The notes: a model not told the origin generated them from the letters alone. Shown: positions 1 to 12,296, numbered from the stretch's first letter. The stretch: DNA of 64,000 bases from Cymbomonas tetramitiformis (GCA_001247695.2 LGRX02025955.1:1-64000), one strand, 5' to 3'. A program made the numbers and translations.

Positions 1-153
1 CCATAGGACTCCTAGGGAAAAACCCAAAGCTTCACCTTGTAATTCCCGGCGGTTTCCAAAGGCTTGGAATTTTACCAAATATTTTCAGGACGGTTCCGGG
101 CGCCCGGAATGGTGCCGACCAAGCCTTTGGAATAATCCCTATTTTGTAGGGTT

Positions 154-338
154 AGGTTTCCCTAAACATCTAGCCAATAGCAAAGCACAGTGCATAGGGT
201 TTCCTAAACATTGGGCCAATAACATAGCTGCATATTAGGTTTCCCTACACATATAGCCAATAGCGAAGCACAATGCCTAGGGTTTCCTAAACATTGGGCC
301 AATAAAATAGCAGCATATTAGGTTTTCCTAAACATCTA
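154..338. repeat. ~83-bp tandem repeat, interrupted by an inserted element
   Basis: Two and a half copies of an AT-rich unit containing CTAAACAT and AGCCAATAGC blocks run from about 154 to 338. The repeat resumes at 1418-1490, after the element at 339-1417. The uninterrupted copies supply the empty site that proves the insertion. No gene is visible in 1-338. Confidence 0.7.
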
Positions 339-1417
339 TGGCTACTGCCCGACGGTCCTTGTCATAGGACCGGAAATCGCGTCCGGTCCTATCACAAGGA
401 CCGGAGCTTCGGGAATTTTTTTGGGCGTTCTCTTGACGGTCGGAGACCCTATCTTCCGTATGGTAGTACCCTTAGGACCTAAACTTAGTGCCAATATGCG
501 CCACGTACCTTATATCGTCATATAATGCATACTGTATATCCAATGCATTTGTACAAGGCACCCTACCATTTTTGGGTTGCAACTCTTGAAGGACGGTGAT
601 AAATACCTCTTCTTTTTTCATAATTTTTATCCAATCGAATTTGGCGTCTGACAAGCTTGTCAACCTACCAATTTGAACCCTGACATAATATCCAATCATG
701 AGCAAAAGATTGTGCACGTTTTCGATACATATTGGTTCATATATACACCTTGAAGTTTGGGTTTGGGGTTGAAACCCTATCTTTTTGCTAGATTTCACAC
801 CTTATTTCTAGGAAGGGAATCTGCCCTTGATGTGCAAATACGAGTGAGGATATACGAGAATTTTCATCCTGCACGTAAAAGTCTTATTCCAGATATATAT
901 AATGAATTTTTGAACGCTTTACATAACTAAAAGACGGGCTGATATGACTTGTATGCATCGACAAAGTTAAAGAGGTGCGGGTTTTTTTCATCACCGATTT
1001 TCAGGAATTCTCATATTTCTTCTATGTGTGGACTTAGTGAGCTATATTTGTGGGCATATTATGGGTTTCCAAGGTAGCGCTCATGATATATATCATAAAC
1101 AGGTCCCAAATATGTTAGGTTTGAGCGCTATAAGCATTCTAAAGCCATTTGACGAGTGAACGAAGCTCCGCCCTTTCCGGTCCTTGTGATAGGACCGGTC
1201 ATTTTAATTAATTTCAAGCGATGCTACCCCCACTAGTTCCACCATCTCCCCACATGCCCAAATCGAGTATACCGCCCAAACCACGTCCAAGATAAATTCT
1301 TTGACACCTAAAAATGATGCCCAAGCACTCATATATCAAGTATATCTAAAAAACGCACTTGCTAGCCCGAATTCACTACGGTCCTTGTCATAGGACCGGA
1401 CCGTCGGGCAGTAGCCA
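339..1417. mobile_element. Hairpin-ended non-autonomous DNA element (TGGCTACTGCCC family), copy 1
   Basis: A 1079-bp element with inverted ends TGGCTACTGCCCGACGGTCC at 339 and its complement ending at 1417. It is flanked by TCTA at 335-338 and 1418-1421. The neighbouring 83-bp repeat shows the empty site with a single TCTA. Just inside the left end lies a near-perfect hairpin (354-374 pairing with 382-402). The same GGTCCTTGT..AGGACC palindrome recurs near 1178-1198 and 1379-1400. A 108-codon minus-strand frame at 472-798 is unrecognised and probably not a gene. No transposase is visible. The superfamily is not assigned. Confidence 0.75.
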
Positions 1418-1421
1418 TCTA

Positions 1422-2252
1422 GCCAATAGCAAAGCACGATGCCTAGGGTTTCCTAAACATTGGACCAATAACATAGCTGCGTATTTAAATATGACATCGG
1501 TTTATATTGTGTCATGTTCCTAACTTTTGAATTATACTAAGTTTATATATACATTCGTCCAATCACTAATTACCCAACTTTAGGAGAACCCAATGTTAAC
1601 ATACAGTACGAGTTTATACTTAAGTATGTGTTCATATGACATGTTTAGGAGATTTTTAGGGGATTCTTAGGAATATTTAGGTATACTTAGGAGAATAGTC
1701 GTCATAGTGACGATGACTCGAAAATTACGTCAGACACTGTGTATAAAGTAATTTTCGATCTGACGGTGCATTTACATGTACACAGTCATCGGACGCAGAT
1801 AAATCGGTGTTGGGAAGCTCGAGACAGTCTGAAACTGTTTCTTAACTTAATCACTTTCGACTACCGTTCATCACTTCAAAATACACCGCTGCGGCTGACC
1901 CAGGTCACACAGTAGCAGTGGTATATTTTTTTAATCATATATTATTGCACTGCATACCATACAGCATATCACATTGCATATATGCATACACTCTGCACTT
2001 GCAAACTCATGTCTACGTGCACGTGATCATCTTCGCCTCCATTGCGCGAAGATTATCACGTGAGGGTAGCCATCCGCACAACGCACCCGCACGAACTTAA
2101 GAATCACAAACCTGTATTCAAGTCCCCCGTATCACGCATAATAAACAAGGTTCTAGTATGCAAGGTTTGTGCATTTCGCTTGAGTGGATGAACAATCTAC
2201 GTGACCTAGGCGACTCCCCGGATTGCCGGTGCTCAAGGAATGGTATACATTC
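1422..2252. other. AT-rich stretch without recognisable genes
   Basis: Only the tail of the 83-bp repeat (to about 1490) and a short run of TTAGG-like words near 1648-1693 are visible. The small open frames here resemble no family I know. Confidence 0.5.
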
Positions 2253-2256
2253 CTTG

Positions 2257-2924
2257 TGGCTACTGCCCCGTGGTACTTGAGATAGTACCGAAACGCGTTT
2301 CGGTACTATCTCAAGTACCGAAACGCCGGATTTTTTTTCGATGCCCTCCTTTGATATGGAGATGCTACCCTTCATATATTTTCGTCCCAGGCACCCAAAC
2401 TGAGTTGCGTTATGCGCCATTGGTCTATAACACACGTATATTGGGCGCACGAGGGCGTCGAATGCCGTTGGGTAGCAAAATTTTGGCCTTCAATTTTCGC
2501 TTAGTTTTGCAAATACCCAGATTTTCTATACCCCCGCGACTTCAACCGCAAATTTTGGCATCAAGATGAGGCCGGATGGAAAATCTGACGAGACACTGCA
2601 GATCGGGCAACTCGCGAACTTGTCAACATAGGTCTCCGAATCTTCATCCGGAGCGTGTAGCGGGAGTTATGCGGCGAAACATGCGGGTACTTGTAATAGT
2701 ACCCAAACTTTTAATTAATTTTATGGTCTTTCACCCCCCGAAAGCATGCCGCGCATACACATACCTAAAGTCGATGGGAGTAAATTTCAGCAACAACAAT
2801 AAATCAAAAGGGTCCTAAATGACTTTTCGAAACCTTCATGGGACACATACACCCCCTCTAGTGCCCATAATGAAGCATACGGCTTGGTACTTGTGATAGT
2901 ACCGAACCACGGGGCAGTAGCCAC
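2257..2924. mobile_element. Hairpin-ended non-autonomous DNA element (TGGCTACTGCCC family), copy 2
   Basis: A 668-bp element with inverted ends TGGCTACTGCCCCGTGGT, flanked by CTTG at 2253-2256 and 2925-2928. A perfect 48-bp palindrome sits at 2272-2319, immediately inside the left end. Its half-motif GGTACTTG..ATAGTACCG recurs near the right end (2887-2905). The terminal 12 bp and the layout match the copy at 339-1417, although the palindrome sequence differs. Open frames inside are short and unrecognised. Confidence 0.75.
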
Positions 2925-3173
2925 TTGACGCGACCATAGTACCGTGCTTGCTTAAAGCCCGTTAAGCAAGCATAGATAGTGCAAGGCATGCGATAAGTTC
3001 CAGATAAGTTCAACCGTGCGAAACGCGCATGGCTGCAGATTTCAGCGCTCTCCGCAAACCCAAACCCGATGGCGGCATCCTACCCTACCGGATGCTGGAA
3101 AGCGACTGTCCGGACACCGCAGGAGGGTCAAAGGCATACATAAGTCCTCTACATATGCCTTTTTAAAACCACA

Positions 3174-3299
3174 TATGGTGTCCGAATTTCCCATGATGTT
3201 GTATTTCACTGATTTTCAGAGGCCGCGGCATCATCCGCTTAGCCGGTGACCCCCGCAGTCCTACGTGTCGGTGGCCTCCGGGGGAATTCGGACACCATA
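3174..3299. repeat. Small inverted-repeat (hairpin) element
   Basis: TATGGTGTCCGAATT at 3174-3188 is repeated in inverted orientation at 3285-3299, about 126 bp end to end. This is consistent with a very small MITE. No convincing target duplication was seen. The rest of 2929-3715 holds no recognised gene; GGGTCC-type repeats begin at about 3426. Confidence 0.4.
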
Positions 3300-3425
3300 C
3301 GTCGACGTGCAAGGTCCTAATTGGTGGGTATTGTATGTCGCCGTATCCCGGCGCATGCCGCGCGGTGGTCGAAAACGGCATAGGGTTTATTAGGGTTGCG
3401 GCGTCTTGCTGCGGTGGATTCCGAA

Positions 3426-3560
3426 CGGGTCCGTGTGGGGTCCGTGTGGGGTCCAAGGCATGGTACCGACGGGTCCATGTGGGGTCCCAGACATGGTACC
3501 GACGGGTCCGTGTGGGGTCCAAGGCATGGTTCCTACGGGTCCGGGGTTCGGGACCGGTTA
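3426..3560. repeat. GGGTCCGTGTGGGGTCC repeats upstream of the CACTA gene
   Basis: Short direct repeats built on GGGTCCGTGTGGGG and GGTACCGACGGGTCC lie 150-290 bp before the transposase gene. They resemble the larger array downstream (8688-10365), so this may be the left subterminal region of the CACTA element. The outer terminus itself was not found. Confidence 0.5.
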
Positions 3561-3715
3561 TGGACTGAGTGATTCCTATCGGTCCGAGACCCCGCCCCCG
3601 TATAGTACTGCTCGCTTTAAACACTTACTCACCCCAGCGTGTACGACCTTTTGCAGGCGTTCTACCTGCAACCATGCTGGATAAAATGGTTTGGCACTTG
3701 TCTATGTGACGATAG

Positions 3716-6700
3716 ATGGCGACTCCACAGGGCATACAAGGAAGCCGCCCTGGACGCTACGTTTCAGAGTATGGCATTTGTCCGTGTAATCAATGCCACC
3801 ACCGAGGGCTTACGACACGTGAACTTGGCCGCCGTCAAATTCTCCGACATGTCAAACAATATGGTGTATACATTCCGCAACAGGAGTTCGAAGAAGAGAA
3901 TGAGCGATCATCTCCCCGAGATGATGAGATGGGCGGTGCGGATCGTGACCATACCCCTCGGGAAGCCGAGGTGATATCCAACTTTGAAGCGTTGGCGAAA
4001 CACATCGAGGACTTGGGGTTTGGGAAACAACTACATGATGATGATGGCGAATCGTCATCCGGAGACGACAGCGGCGACGGGGAAGGCGGTGGCGAGGAGG
4101 ATGAAGATGCCGAAGAGCTTACCGACGACTCTGCGGATGATTCCGATGGCGAAGGCGATGTGGTGAGTGCGGTGTTCAGGATGTGGTACCCATTGGGAAC
4201 ATGTGGGGGAACTATCGGTACGGGACGTGGTACCGGTCTAGGACCAGTACATACCGCCTCGTACGGTTACAGTAGTGAGTGCTGCTTGCAAGTTAAGGTA
4301 CCCACATGGGACCGATATGGGACCTGTGTGAACGGCCCGGTCCCATGTATGGTACCGGATGGGGACCCATATTGCCCCATGACTTTACACATGCATCCTT
4401 CTAGTACCAAGCGCGGATGGACTGATGAAGTGTTGGCGCCCTGCAGGACATTACCAAGATCAACGGACTGTTACTTGACCTTTTGGAGATGCAGGTCGAG
4501 CACAACGGGACTCAGTCCATCTTTGCATCTATTCTCGACATCGTCCGGGGAAGGCTCCTTAACAACGAAGAACGGCAAGTCCTTCCTCTCACGTTCCCCG
4601 AGACATTGAAGCGGTTTAAACCCTTCTACGGAGCGTACAATGAGGTGCACGTGTGCATCAAGGGCTGCATCATGTACAAGGGTGAACACAGCGAGCTCGA
4701 CAAATGTCCAAAGTGTAAGACTTCGAGGTATCGGTTGGGAAAAGAACACGACGGGGTGAGAACGAACGGTCGAGCAAGATCTATTTTCAGATACTGGCCT
4801 TTGGAATCACTGCTGGAGTACATCTTCCTCTGTCCAGAATATGCCGCGATGGTGCGGAGCTTTGATGCGACCAAGCTTCCTGACGAACAACCAGACAAAG
4901 TCACCGGGATACATGGTGCGAATCATGTAAAATTGCTCAGCCCTGTTGAGTGTCCCATAGTACCTTTCCCGTCCCTATCGGTCCCTTATCCCGCCCTGTA
5001 TAGGGAAACCTATGGGACCCATCTCTCGTCATCCTAGCTCAATCAGCGATTAGTTTGATATTATAGTTGGTTCGGTATGTGGTACATTTGAGGGCGAATT
5101 GCCGGACCCATGGGGAAATGACATTGGACCCGGCCTTGCGAATGCAGATTCTCCTGCTCTCCGAGCTTTGGTCCAGAAGTTCCCCAGATTCTTCGCGGAC
5201 CGCCGGAATCTATGGATTATTCTTTGCGCGGATGGAATCAACCCGTTCAACGATCAGCTATCCAGCATCATGCCCATTTGCTTCACGATTGGCAACATGC
5301 CCGGGGAAGAACGACACAAGCACGTGTTCACGTATGGTATTGCGGAGGGCAAGCCCAAGGACACTTCGCTCTTTTACGACCACCTGGTGGATGAGCTAGA
5401 GGTATTGTGGTCCACTGGTCATACGGTTTTCGACGTCATCGAGAAAGAACCATTTACAGTTCGATGCATGGTGTACGCGGTACTCATGGATTACGTTGGC
5501 CTTGTGGACGCATCCCGACGAATGGCTGCGACTGCCATTATGGGATGCTTGAAGTGCCTGATCAACGGCATTGGAAAGGGGAAAAGCAAGATGGGGAAAA
5601 CGATATTTCTGGAGAAGTACCAAAAGCGACGAGGTCCGCCCATTCTTGGATGTACAATCATACTCATATAGATCGGTCCTATGTTGGTCCCATGTCGGTC
5701 CGGTATTTGGGCCCCATACCGCCCCCGTCTTGTAACTGTCGCGTTTACCGAGAAGTTTGTGATAGGAGCGTTGGTGCTTACTAAGCACTGTCCGAGTCCC
5801 GCCCTGGCCCCGCCCCTGTTTCGCCCTTATCCTGCCCCCGTACCGCCAACAACCCGCCCCCAATCTGCCCCAATTCATTATGGATTGTACACTTACTTAC
5901 CCAGGTGGCGATACCGAGACTGACCTCCACACCGATGAACGTGTCCGACAAATACAGCAGTTGCACAAAGGCATGGCGAAGAACGGCGCTTCCAAAGAGC
6001 AGTTACAAGATAGTTTCAAGAAGTTTGGTGTGAAAACTCCTTGCGCGTTCTCCAGATTGGTGTACTTCCACGTCATACACATGTACCTTTTGGACTTGAT
6101 GCACGTATTGAGCAACTTGGTCCAACGCTTACACAAATCGATTTGTGGTGGCAACTGGTCAGCGCATTGTCGGAATTTTGCAAGAGAGTTTAAGGTCAAT
6201 CGGGCCTGGCTTGTTGCGCCTCCGCAACCTCGCAATGCTACACGTGTTCGAACAGCAGCTCAGCGACTTGCTGGTAAGTAGCCAATCTGGGGGAGGGGGG
6301 GGGGTACCACATGTGGGAACCATGTCGACCCAGGCTAGCCCCAACGGGTACGGGGGCGGGACCCAAGTAGGGGCCAAGGGGCGCAATCCTGCCCTGTCGC
6401 TTTGTGCCCACGGCAGGTAAACCTTCTCCGTGGGCACCGTCGAAGCCGTCGAGGGAAGCCATGACCGTGTGGTTACGTGACAATCTGAGCGCACCAAAAT
6501 CATGGGGGCCACTGGCTCAGCAGCTTATGCAACTGAAGGCTAACGAGAATTTCATTCCTCGAAGATTGAAGGCGGCATTGGGCATCACGGCGATGACTTC
6601 AGGAGTTTTGCCTGTTCTCTCGAGCTGGTCCGGTCGGGATGGGCTCGTGGAAAGGCCTTTGCACGCGGATTATGTTGGGGAGATATGCTCCATCGTTCGT

Positions 6701-8528
6701 GAGGTTGTCAGCCCTACAATTCTTCTGAAGGTAAACCTCTCCCTACAATTCTTTTGAAGGTCCAACACCCCGCCCCGACGGGGGCGGGGTGATTCCCTGA
6801 TTTAGTACCCACGTGGCCATAGTAGGTCCGCATTTATATTGTACCCATACGATTTCTTTTTGAGATCTGATATTTGCCTTTTCCAGGAAATGCCAGGTCT
6901 CATTGAGAGAGTGAAAGTGGTCCTAAAGCTTGGTGAAGATCATATGTCACCAGCCGATTTGGTGATGATGCGGCATCTCCTTACTCATGTCGTGCCGCAG
7001 CTCATGATGTACGGTCCAGCACGTGAGCTATGGATGTTTTGCTTCGAGGACTACTTTGGCCGAATGAAGCGTGCGGTCAAAACGCGATCGAGTCCGGTGG
7101 CCAGCATCATGAAGAATATAGAGTTGGAGCGCCTCGTAAACCTTTGTCGCGGGTTGAGCGATTTGGCGCGAGGGTCGAGGCCACCTGTATATCCACTCCC
7201 CGAACCTTCGCGGGTTTCAATGATGCTGAAATCAGGAGTGGAGCGTCAAGGCAGGAACACACTGCTATCAGAAGGTATGTGATACCGTGCCGCCCCTGTT
7301 GAGTCAACATGCCGGACCCGTCGGTCCTGGATCCCGCCCCGGCCCCGCCCCATGTATTGCAGTTCGATTTCATGCTAGCTACAAGCTTAAAATAAAGTTC
7401 GATATTTTGGGCTTCAGATACCATTAAGGACATCAAATCCTGGCTGCTGCTTCATTTCGATTGGTTTGCCGAACTTCGACATCAGTTTGAATTGGCTGCA
7501 GCACGCATCAGGGCGGAAAATCAGCGATCTCGACGGTTTGTACCCACACTTGCATCACTTTTACAGCCTGTCGCGCTCGCTACTCGTCCTTTGTTGGAAC
7601 CATCGGACGTCCCCGTGGGGGCGGGACGTTGGACCGGCACGGGACCCGCATCGGACTAATGTCTTCACCTGATTCACAAAACTACAGGTTACATCAACAA
7701 CGTGTCCGTCGGCAACGACTTGCTGGAAACCCCGTTGTCCCGTTGCGTCTGGTAGATCCTACCTTCGAGGACGCCAGCACGTGGAGGAAGGAGCCGAACC
7801 CCCATGGCGAAGGAATGGTCGTGAAACAATTTTCCACGGAAGAGATCAACTTCATTACCTCGCCACCGCCACGACTTTTGCGGTACAGTTATGTAAAGGT
7901 TGGACGTAGCATGTTCAGAGCTCGTGATCTGGACCATGATAAGGCGAGTATGCAGCGATACATGCTTGTGAAGTTCAGAGATATCTTTGTTGGACACAAA
8001 ATGGTTGACGGCATTCGCACTCCCCAATACGAAAACCAGGACTGGTGCGTGCCCCCATCCCGCCCTCACCCCGGCCTAATGGGGACCACATGTTGCCCTT
8101 GTTGTATTCGTTCAGTTTATTTAGGCGATCTCCATTTTCACCCAGAATTATACTGATGAATCAGGTACGCGGAGTTGCTGGATGTCTTCAAGATGTCGAT
8201 CCACGGCCACGACCCATTCATTTTTGTGAAAGTCAGGTGGTTTCCTCAAGAGGCCGCTGTCGCTGACCCCATCAGCCAGACCGTATTTCTACGTACCGAC
8301 TTGCCATGGGCCACGAAGGATTCTATTATCCGAGCTGAAGAAATTGAGTCCCAGGTTTGCATCGTGCCAATACCGTGGCTGCCTAAGCGGTTAGCAATCA
8401 CACCCTCGAACCGCCGCCGACTGCCTATGGGAATCAGAGAGAAGCCCGGTATATTGGCGGTGGTTCTGGACCGGACCGTTGACTTTGTTGGTGAAGTTGC
8501 TGACGATGAAGACAATCACGCCGCTTGA
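3716..8528 (+). CDS. CACTA (En/Spm-type) transposase, about nine exons
   Basis: Proposed exons are 3716-4162, 4447-4915, 5067-5633, 5905-6273, 6417-6730, 6887-7274, 7418-~7592, 7688-8044 and 8165-8528. Phases agree at every junction and total 1149 codons. Strong donors (GTGAGT at 4163, GTAAGT at 6274, GTATGT at 7275) and CAG acceptors support most of them; the ends of exons 3 and 7 are provisional. In order the product shows a CPCNQC zinc motif (transposase-associated domain), an acidic stretch, a CPKC zinc motif with RYWPL, the Tnp2 core (LCADGINPF; LMDYVG; HMYLLDLMHVL), a DUF4218-like block (GPARELWMFCFEDYFGRMKR) and a C-terminal DUF4216-like block (FVKVRWFP). This is the usual order for autonomous CACTA elements, which move by cut and paste. 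Introns are filled with GGTCC and CCCCGCCC words. The start codon and activity are uncertain. Confidence 0.85.
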
Positions 8529-8687
8529 AGCATGGACCTCGAGCGTACCCACGCTGGACCCGTCGTGGACCCGCCCTGGACCCGCACTGGACCCGCTTTG
8601 GACCTATCGGGGATGATATTACTAGTATGCTAGCAACCGTTTCTTACCGACAAAACTTGTAACATATGTACAGTGTAAATATTTTTA

Positions 8688-8998
8688 CGGGTCCGTGCGG
8701 GGTCCATGCGAGGTCCACGCATCACCTTCCCCGTGCGGTCATTTTGTCACATGCACTTCCTTAATGACCGCATGGACCCGTCGAATAATCGTATGGACCC
8801 CCAAAGTAACCACACGGACCCGCTGAATAACCGTATGGACCCACACAATAGTCGCATGGACCCGCTTATTACCACCCACATGGACCGGCGGAATAATCGT
8901 ATGGACCCGCAAGATAAGCATACGGACCCGCTTAATAATTACATGGACTCCACTTAATAAGCGCATGGCCCCGGCGAATAATCGCATGGACTCGATTT
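8688..8998. repeat. ~27-bp tandem repeat (ATGGACCCG...AATAA)
   Basis: About ten imperfect copies of a unit containing ATGGACCCGC and GAATAATCG. It lies just past the transposase stop and grades into the next array. This is likely part of the right subterminal repeats of the CACTA element. Confidence 0.75.
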
Positions 8999-9057
8999 CC
9001 GCTGAGGCCGCTGTCGCTGACCCAGCAGTCAGACCGTATTTCTGATCGCGCGCCACC

Positions 9058-10365
9058 CCAGCCACGGGTCCATGCGGGGTCCACGTATCGCCTCCCCCGT
9101 GTAGTACATCTCGGGTGCGCCACCCACTGGTCCATGCGGGGTCCATGCGAGGTCCACGCATCGCCTTCACCACGCAACCCATGCCGGGTGCGCCACCCCA
9201 CGGGTCCATGCGAGGTCCACGCATCACCTTCCCCGCGCACCCCATCTCGGGTGCTCCACCCCACGGGTCCATGCGAGGTCCACGCATCGTCTTCCCCGTG
9301 CAGTCCATCTCGGGTGCTCCACCCCACGGGTCCATGCGGGGTCCATGCGAGGTCCACGCATCGCATTCACCACGCAACACATGCCGGGTGCGCCACCCCA
9401 CGGGTCCATGCGAGGTCCACACATCGCCTTCCCCGCGCAGTCTATCTCGGGTGCGCCACCCCACGGGTCCATGCGAGGTCCACGCATCGCCTTCCCCGTG
9501 CAGTCCATCTTGGGTGCGCCCCCACTGGTCCATGCGGGGTCCATGCGGGGTCCACGCATCGCCTTCACCACGCAACCCATGCTGGGTGCGCCACACCACG
9601 GGTCCATGCGAGGTCCACGCATCGCCTTCCCCGCGCAGTTTATCTCGGGTGTGCCACCCTACGGGTCCATGCGGGGCCCATGCTGGGTCCATGCGAGGTC
9701 CACGCATCGCCTTCACCACGCACCCCATCTTGGGTGCGCCACTCCCGGGTCCATGCGAGGTCCATGCGAGGTCCACGCATCGCCTCCCCCGTGCAGTCCA
9801 TCTCGAGTGCTCCACCCATGGGTCCATGCGGGGTCCACGCGGGGTCCACGCGAGGTCCATATATGGTCCGTACGGTTGGGCGCCTATCGGAGGTTTGGTC
9901 CGTGCTGGTCCAACCTGGGTCCGAGCGATCATGTTTGGTCCAGGGTCGGTCCGGGGTCGGTCCAGGGTCGGCCCGGGGTCGGTCCAGGGTCGGTCCATGC
10001 ACCACATGCTGCCTTAAAGCATGGCCATACGGGTCCATGCGAGGTCCCCCACGCCAGCGGCGAGGAATCCGTGGTGAGATTTCGATGGACACATGGACCC
10101 CACATGGACCGACGAAACACCGCATGGACCCATGGTGAAATGTCGCATGGACCGAGAAATCAGTGGTACCAAGTGTGGGACCCACCCCGGACCGATAGGA
10201 ACTTTTGGACCAATCTAGTGGTAAAAACCCGAAGGCTTCATCGACGGGTCCATGTGATCCATTTTTCACGGGTCCATGTGAGGTCCATGTGGTCCATACG
10301 GGTCCATATGGGGTCCATGATGGGTCCCTATTGGTCCCGGGACCGCATGGACCCGGCCTTATTTG
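9058..10365. repeat. GGTCC-rich subterminal repeat array
   Basis: From 9058 to about 9830 there are roughly a dozen copies of a ~65-90-bp unit containing GGGTCCATGCGAGGTCCACG, TCGCCTTCCCC and GGGTGCGCCACCCC. After that come shorter GGTCC, GGTCGGTCC and ATGGACC repeats to 10365. Because the repeats are GC-rich with lengths near multiples of three, long frames stay open on both strands; I do not regard them as genes. CACTA elements commonly carry such arrays as transposase-binding regions. No CACTA/CACTG terminus was found at the right edge. Confidence 0.7.
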
Positions 10366-10391
10366 GTAGGGTCGCATACAACCCAAACTTT

Positions 10392-11257
10392 TACCTCACA
10401 GATTTTGCAGCCGCAGCTGCATGTCTACTTTGCGCCAGCGTGCGCGCATGGGCGCGCTGGGAGCTGCGCTTCAACTACTTCGACAACGACAATTTACCCC
10501 TGGTTACAACCTGGTGGTGCCTGGTGGTGCTTATACCCCAGACAGCAAGCCTCTCTTCGACAATTTCACCATCGACGAGTACGAGAGCTCTGTCCCTGAC
10601 GACTTCGACTCTCCGCATTTTTCACCGCTCACATCTGCGTCTTTTGCGCCCCCTGGTCGCCATCTAGTGGTGGTTGGGGGTGCCGCCGCACTCCCCCCAC
10701 CTTGCCCTACCGCTGGTTTTACCTTGAGGCTGGAGAATTGCGCGCTGTCTGGCCGCATTTTTCACGCTCGCCCCCCTTGCATGGGCACACTTGCTCTGGT
10801 GGTGCCCGGCCGTTTTTGGCTTTGGCATCGCACAGGCATTGGTTGAACACTGACTTTTTGGCGCTCGACACCGCTCACCATCAGGAATGACGCCGCCACC
10901 GTTTGAACCCTGCTTGGAATTTAGTAGCCTACCCCGCGGGAGTAGAGATCCCCGCGGCACATGCATGGGCGTAAGCCCCTAGAGCACAGCACAAGATTAG
11001 CGCAGGCGGATGCCACACTAGCTGGGCTGAAAAAGGCCCCTTGAATCTTGTGGTGTGTTTAGTTAGGTTTGCTCTGGTTGTGTATCGAGATCCTGCGTGT
11101 GGCACCTCATACCTTCGGGATGAGGTGGTGTCACGGGGAGACTGACTCCCCCCCCCTGTATGGTGGGGTTGAGCAGCCTCTCTTGCTTCACCCCTCGCCC
11201 CGAGGTGCCATGTAGGCAGTCACCATTTCACAGTCCACCGATAATAAAACAACCCAG
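10392..11257 (+). mobile_element. Retroposon-like repeat family R, copy 1
   Basis: This ~870-bp sequence matches the reverse complement of about 53135-54035. Shared blocks are CAGATTTT.CAG, CGTAAGCCCCTAGAGCA, ACCTTCGGG.TGAGGTGGTGTCA.GGGGAGAC and a GATAATAAAACA tail. The tail originally ran into TTATTTTATTTTCTCATCTT and was split by the Mutator-like insertion, resuming at 19581. A one-sided 3' tail with no inverted termini suggests retroposition, but no polymerase is present. Confidence 0.6.
10421..10846 (+). CDS. Unrecognised R-family ORF
   Basis: A 141-codon frame starting at ATG. Its N-terminal ~40 residues match the R copy on the other strand at 53710-54060; both share a basic start, then TPGY.LVV.GGAY.PD.K, and further on a VVV.GG.AAL block. 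Conservation of the frame in two diverged copies suggests it was translated, for example as an ORF1-like protein or part of a larger captured gene. The C-terminal parts differ in frame. No known domain was recognised. Confidence 0.4.
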   Translation: MSTLRQRARMGALGAALQLLRQRQFTPGYNLVVPGGAYTPDSKPLFDNFTIDEYESSVPDDFDSPHFSPLTSASFAPPGRHLVVVGGAAALPPPCPTAGFTLRLENCALSGRIFHARPPCMGTLALVVPGRFWLWHRTGIG

Positions 11258-11266
11258 TTATTTTAT
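11258..11266. repeat. 9-bp target duplication (left) of the Mutator-like element
   Basis: TTATTTTAT here is repeated at 19581-19589, directly outside the matching inverted ends. A nine-base duplication is characteristic of Mutator-like elements. Confidence 0.85.
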
Positions 11267-11603
11267 ATAACGCACCCGTGCGCCCGTCCTAAGCATCCCG
11301 TCCTAAGCGCTCGACGGTCGCGACAGCTCGCGATCCTGAATCTGACCTGCTCGTCGGTTTTCAGAATTACAGAGCTCCGCGATTTAATCGGGCATTTCTG
11401 ACAGCATTTTTAATGCCGCGGTAAATTCGGCCGCCATTCGTTTCCCCGTAAAATCTGTCATACTGAGACACATTATTACGTCTGTATGATAGCGCTTGAC
11501 ACACACTCGTGTTACAGTACCAGTGAGACACTTTACGTCCAGAGAGACACTTTACGTCTGTTAATGAAGGGAAAGGGAAAGGCAAAGGGTTTAAGATTTA
11601 GCG

Positions 11604-11765
11604 GCAGTAGGAATAGTTTTCAGAAGCATATGAAAAGTATTCTAGTGCTTCTGAAAACTATTCCTACTTCTTCTATATCCTAAACCCTTTGCCTTGCCTT
11701 TTACTGCTGCACGCGACCGGCAAGCATCTTTGAAACTTCCGAATTTCAAAGATGCGTTTTGTATT
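11604..11765. repeat. Two internal hairpins in the left Mutator arm
   Basis: AGTAGGAATAGTTTTCAGAAGCA is followed 17 bp later by its exact complement (to about 11670). CATCTTTGAAA...TTTCAAAGATG forms a second hairpin near 11727-11757. Both are repeated in the right arm near 14570-14720. They make the arm itself fold back. Confidence 0.65.
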
Positions 11766-12296
11766 TTGGGTGCACCCTAAAATTACATGATTCAAGTTAA
11801 GTGTTGAATATTCATTATAATATGAGTTAGCATGCGAGGTTGCGAAGGCATCGGGACAGAATCTACGAAACTGTCCTATGCCTTTGCCTTTGGGTTTGGG
11901 TTCGAACGTACCCAAACCCAAAGATGGCAAAACAGCCGAGGGCTTCCCGTGCGTCCTAGCGCACGAAACTTGGCACAAATACTGCCAAGATACATATCTT
12001 TAAGTTACCTGAAGCTCAAGGCTTCAAGTTACTTGTGCGCGAAACGCACAATTTGTTTCTAAGGCAGATGTTTTGGGTTTGGGTTCGAACCCAAACCCAA
12101 AGATGCCAAACAGCCGAGGGCTTCCCGTGCGTCCTAGAGCACGAAACTTGGCCCAAATACTGCCAAGATACTTATTTTTAAGTTACCTGAAGCTCAAGGC
12201 TTCAAGTTACTTGTGCGCGAAACGCGCAATTTATTTCTAAGGCAGATGTTTTGGGTTTGGGTTTGGGTTCGAACCCAAACACAAAGATGCCAAACA

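Noticed and set aside
3300..10400. CACTA/CACTG terminal inverted repeats for the CACTA element
   Set aside because: I found no convincing pair. A weak resemblance of ATTGTATGTCG (about 3328) to the complement of CGCATACAAC (about 10373) is too poor to claim.
8739..10667. Very long open frames on both strands (up to 440 codons) through the GGTCC-rich arrays
   Set aside because: They follow the tandem repeat, overlap in several frames and on both strands, and encode only Met-Asp-Pro/Gly-Pro-Cys style repeats; no domain and no independent gene signal.
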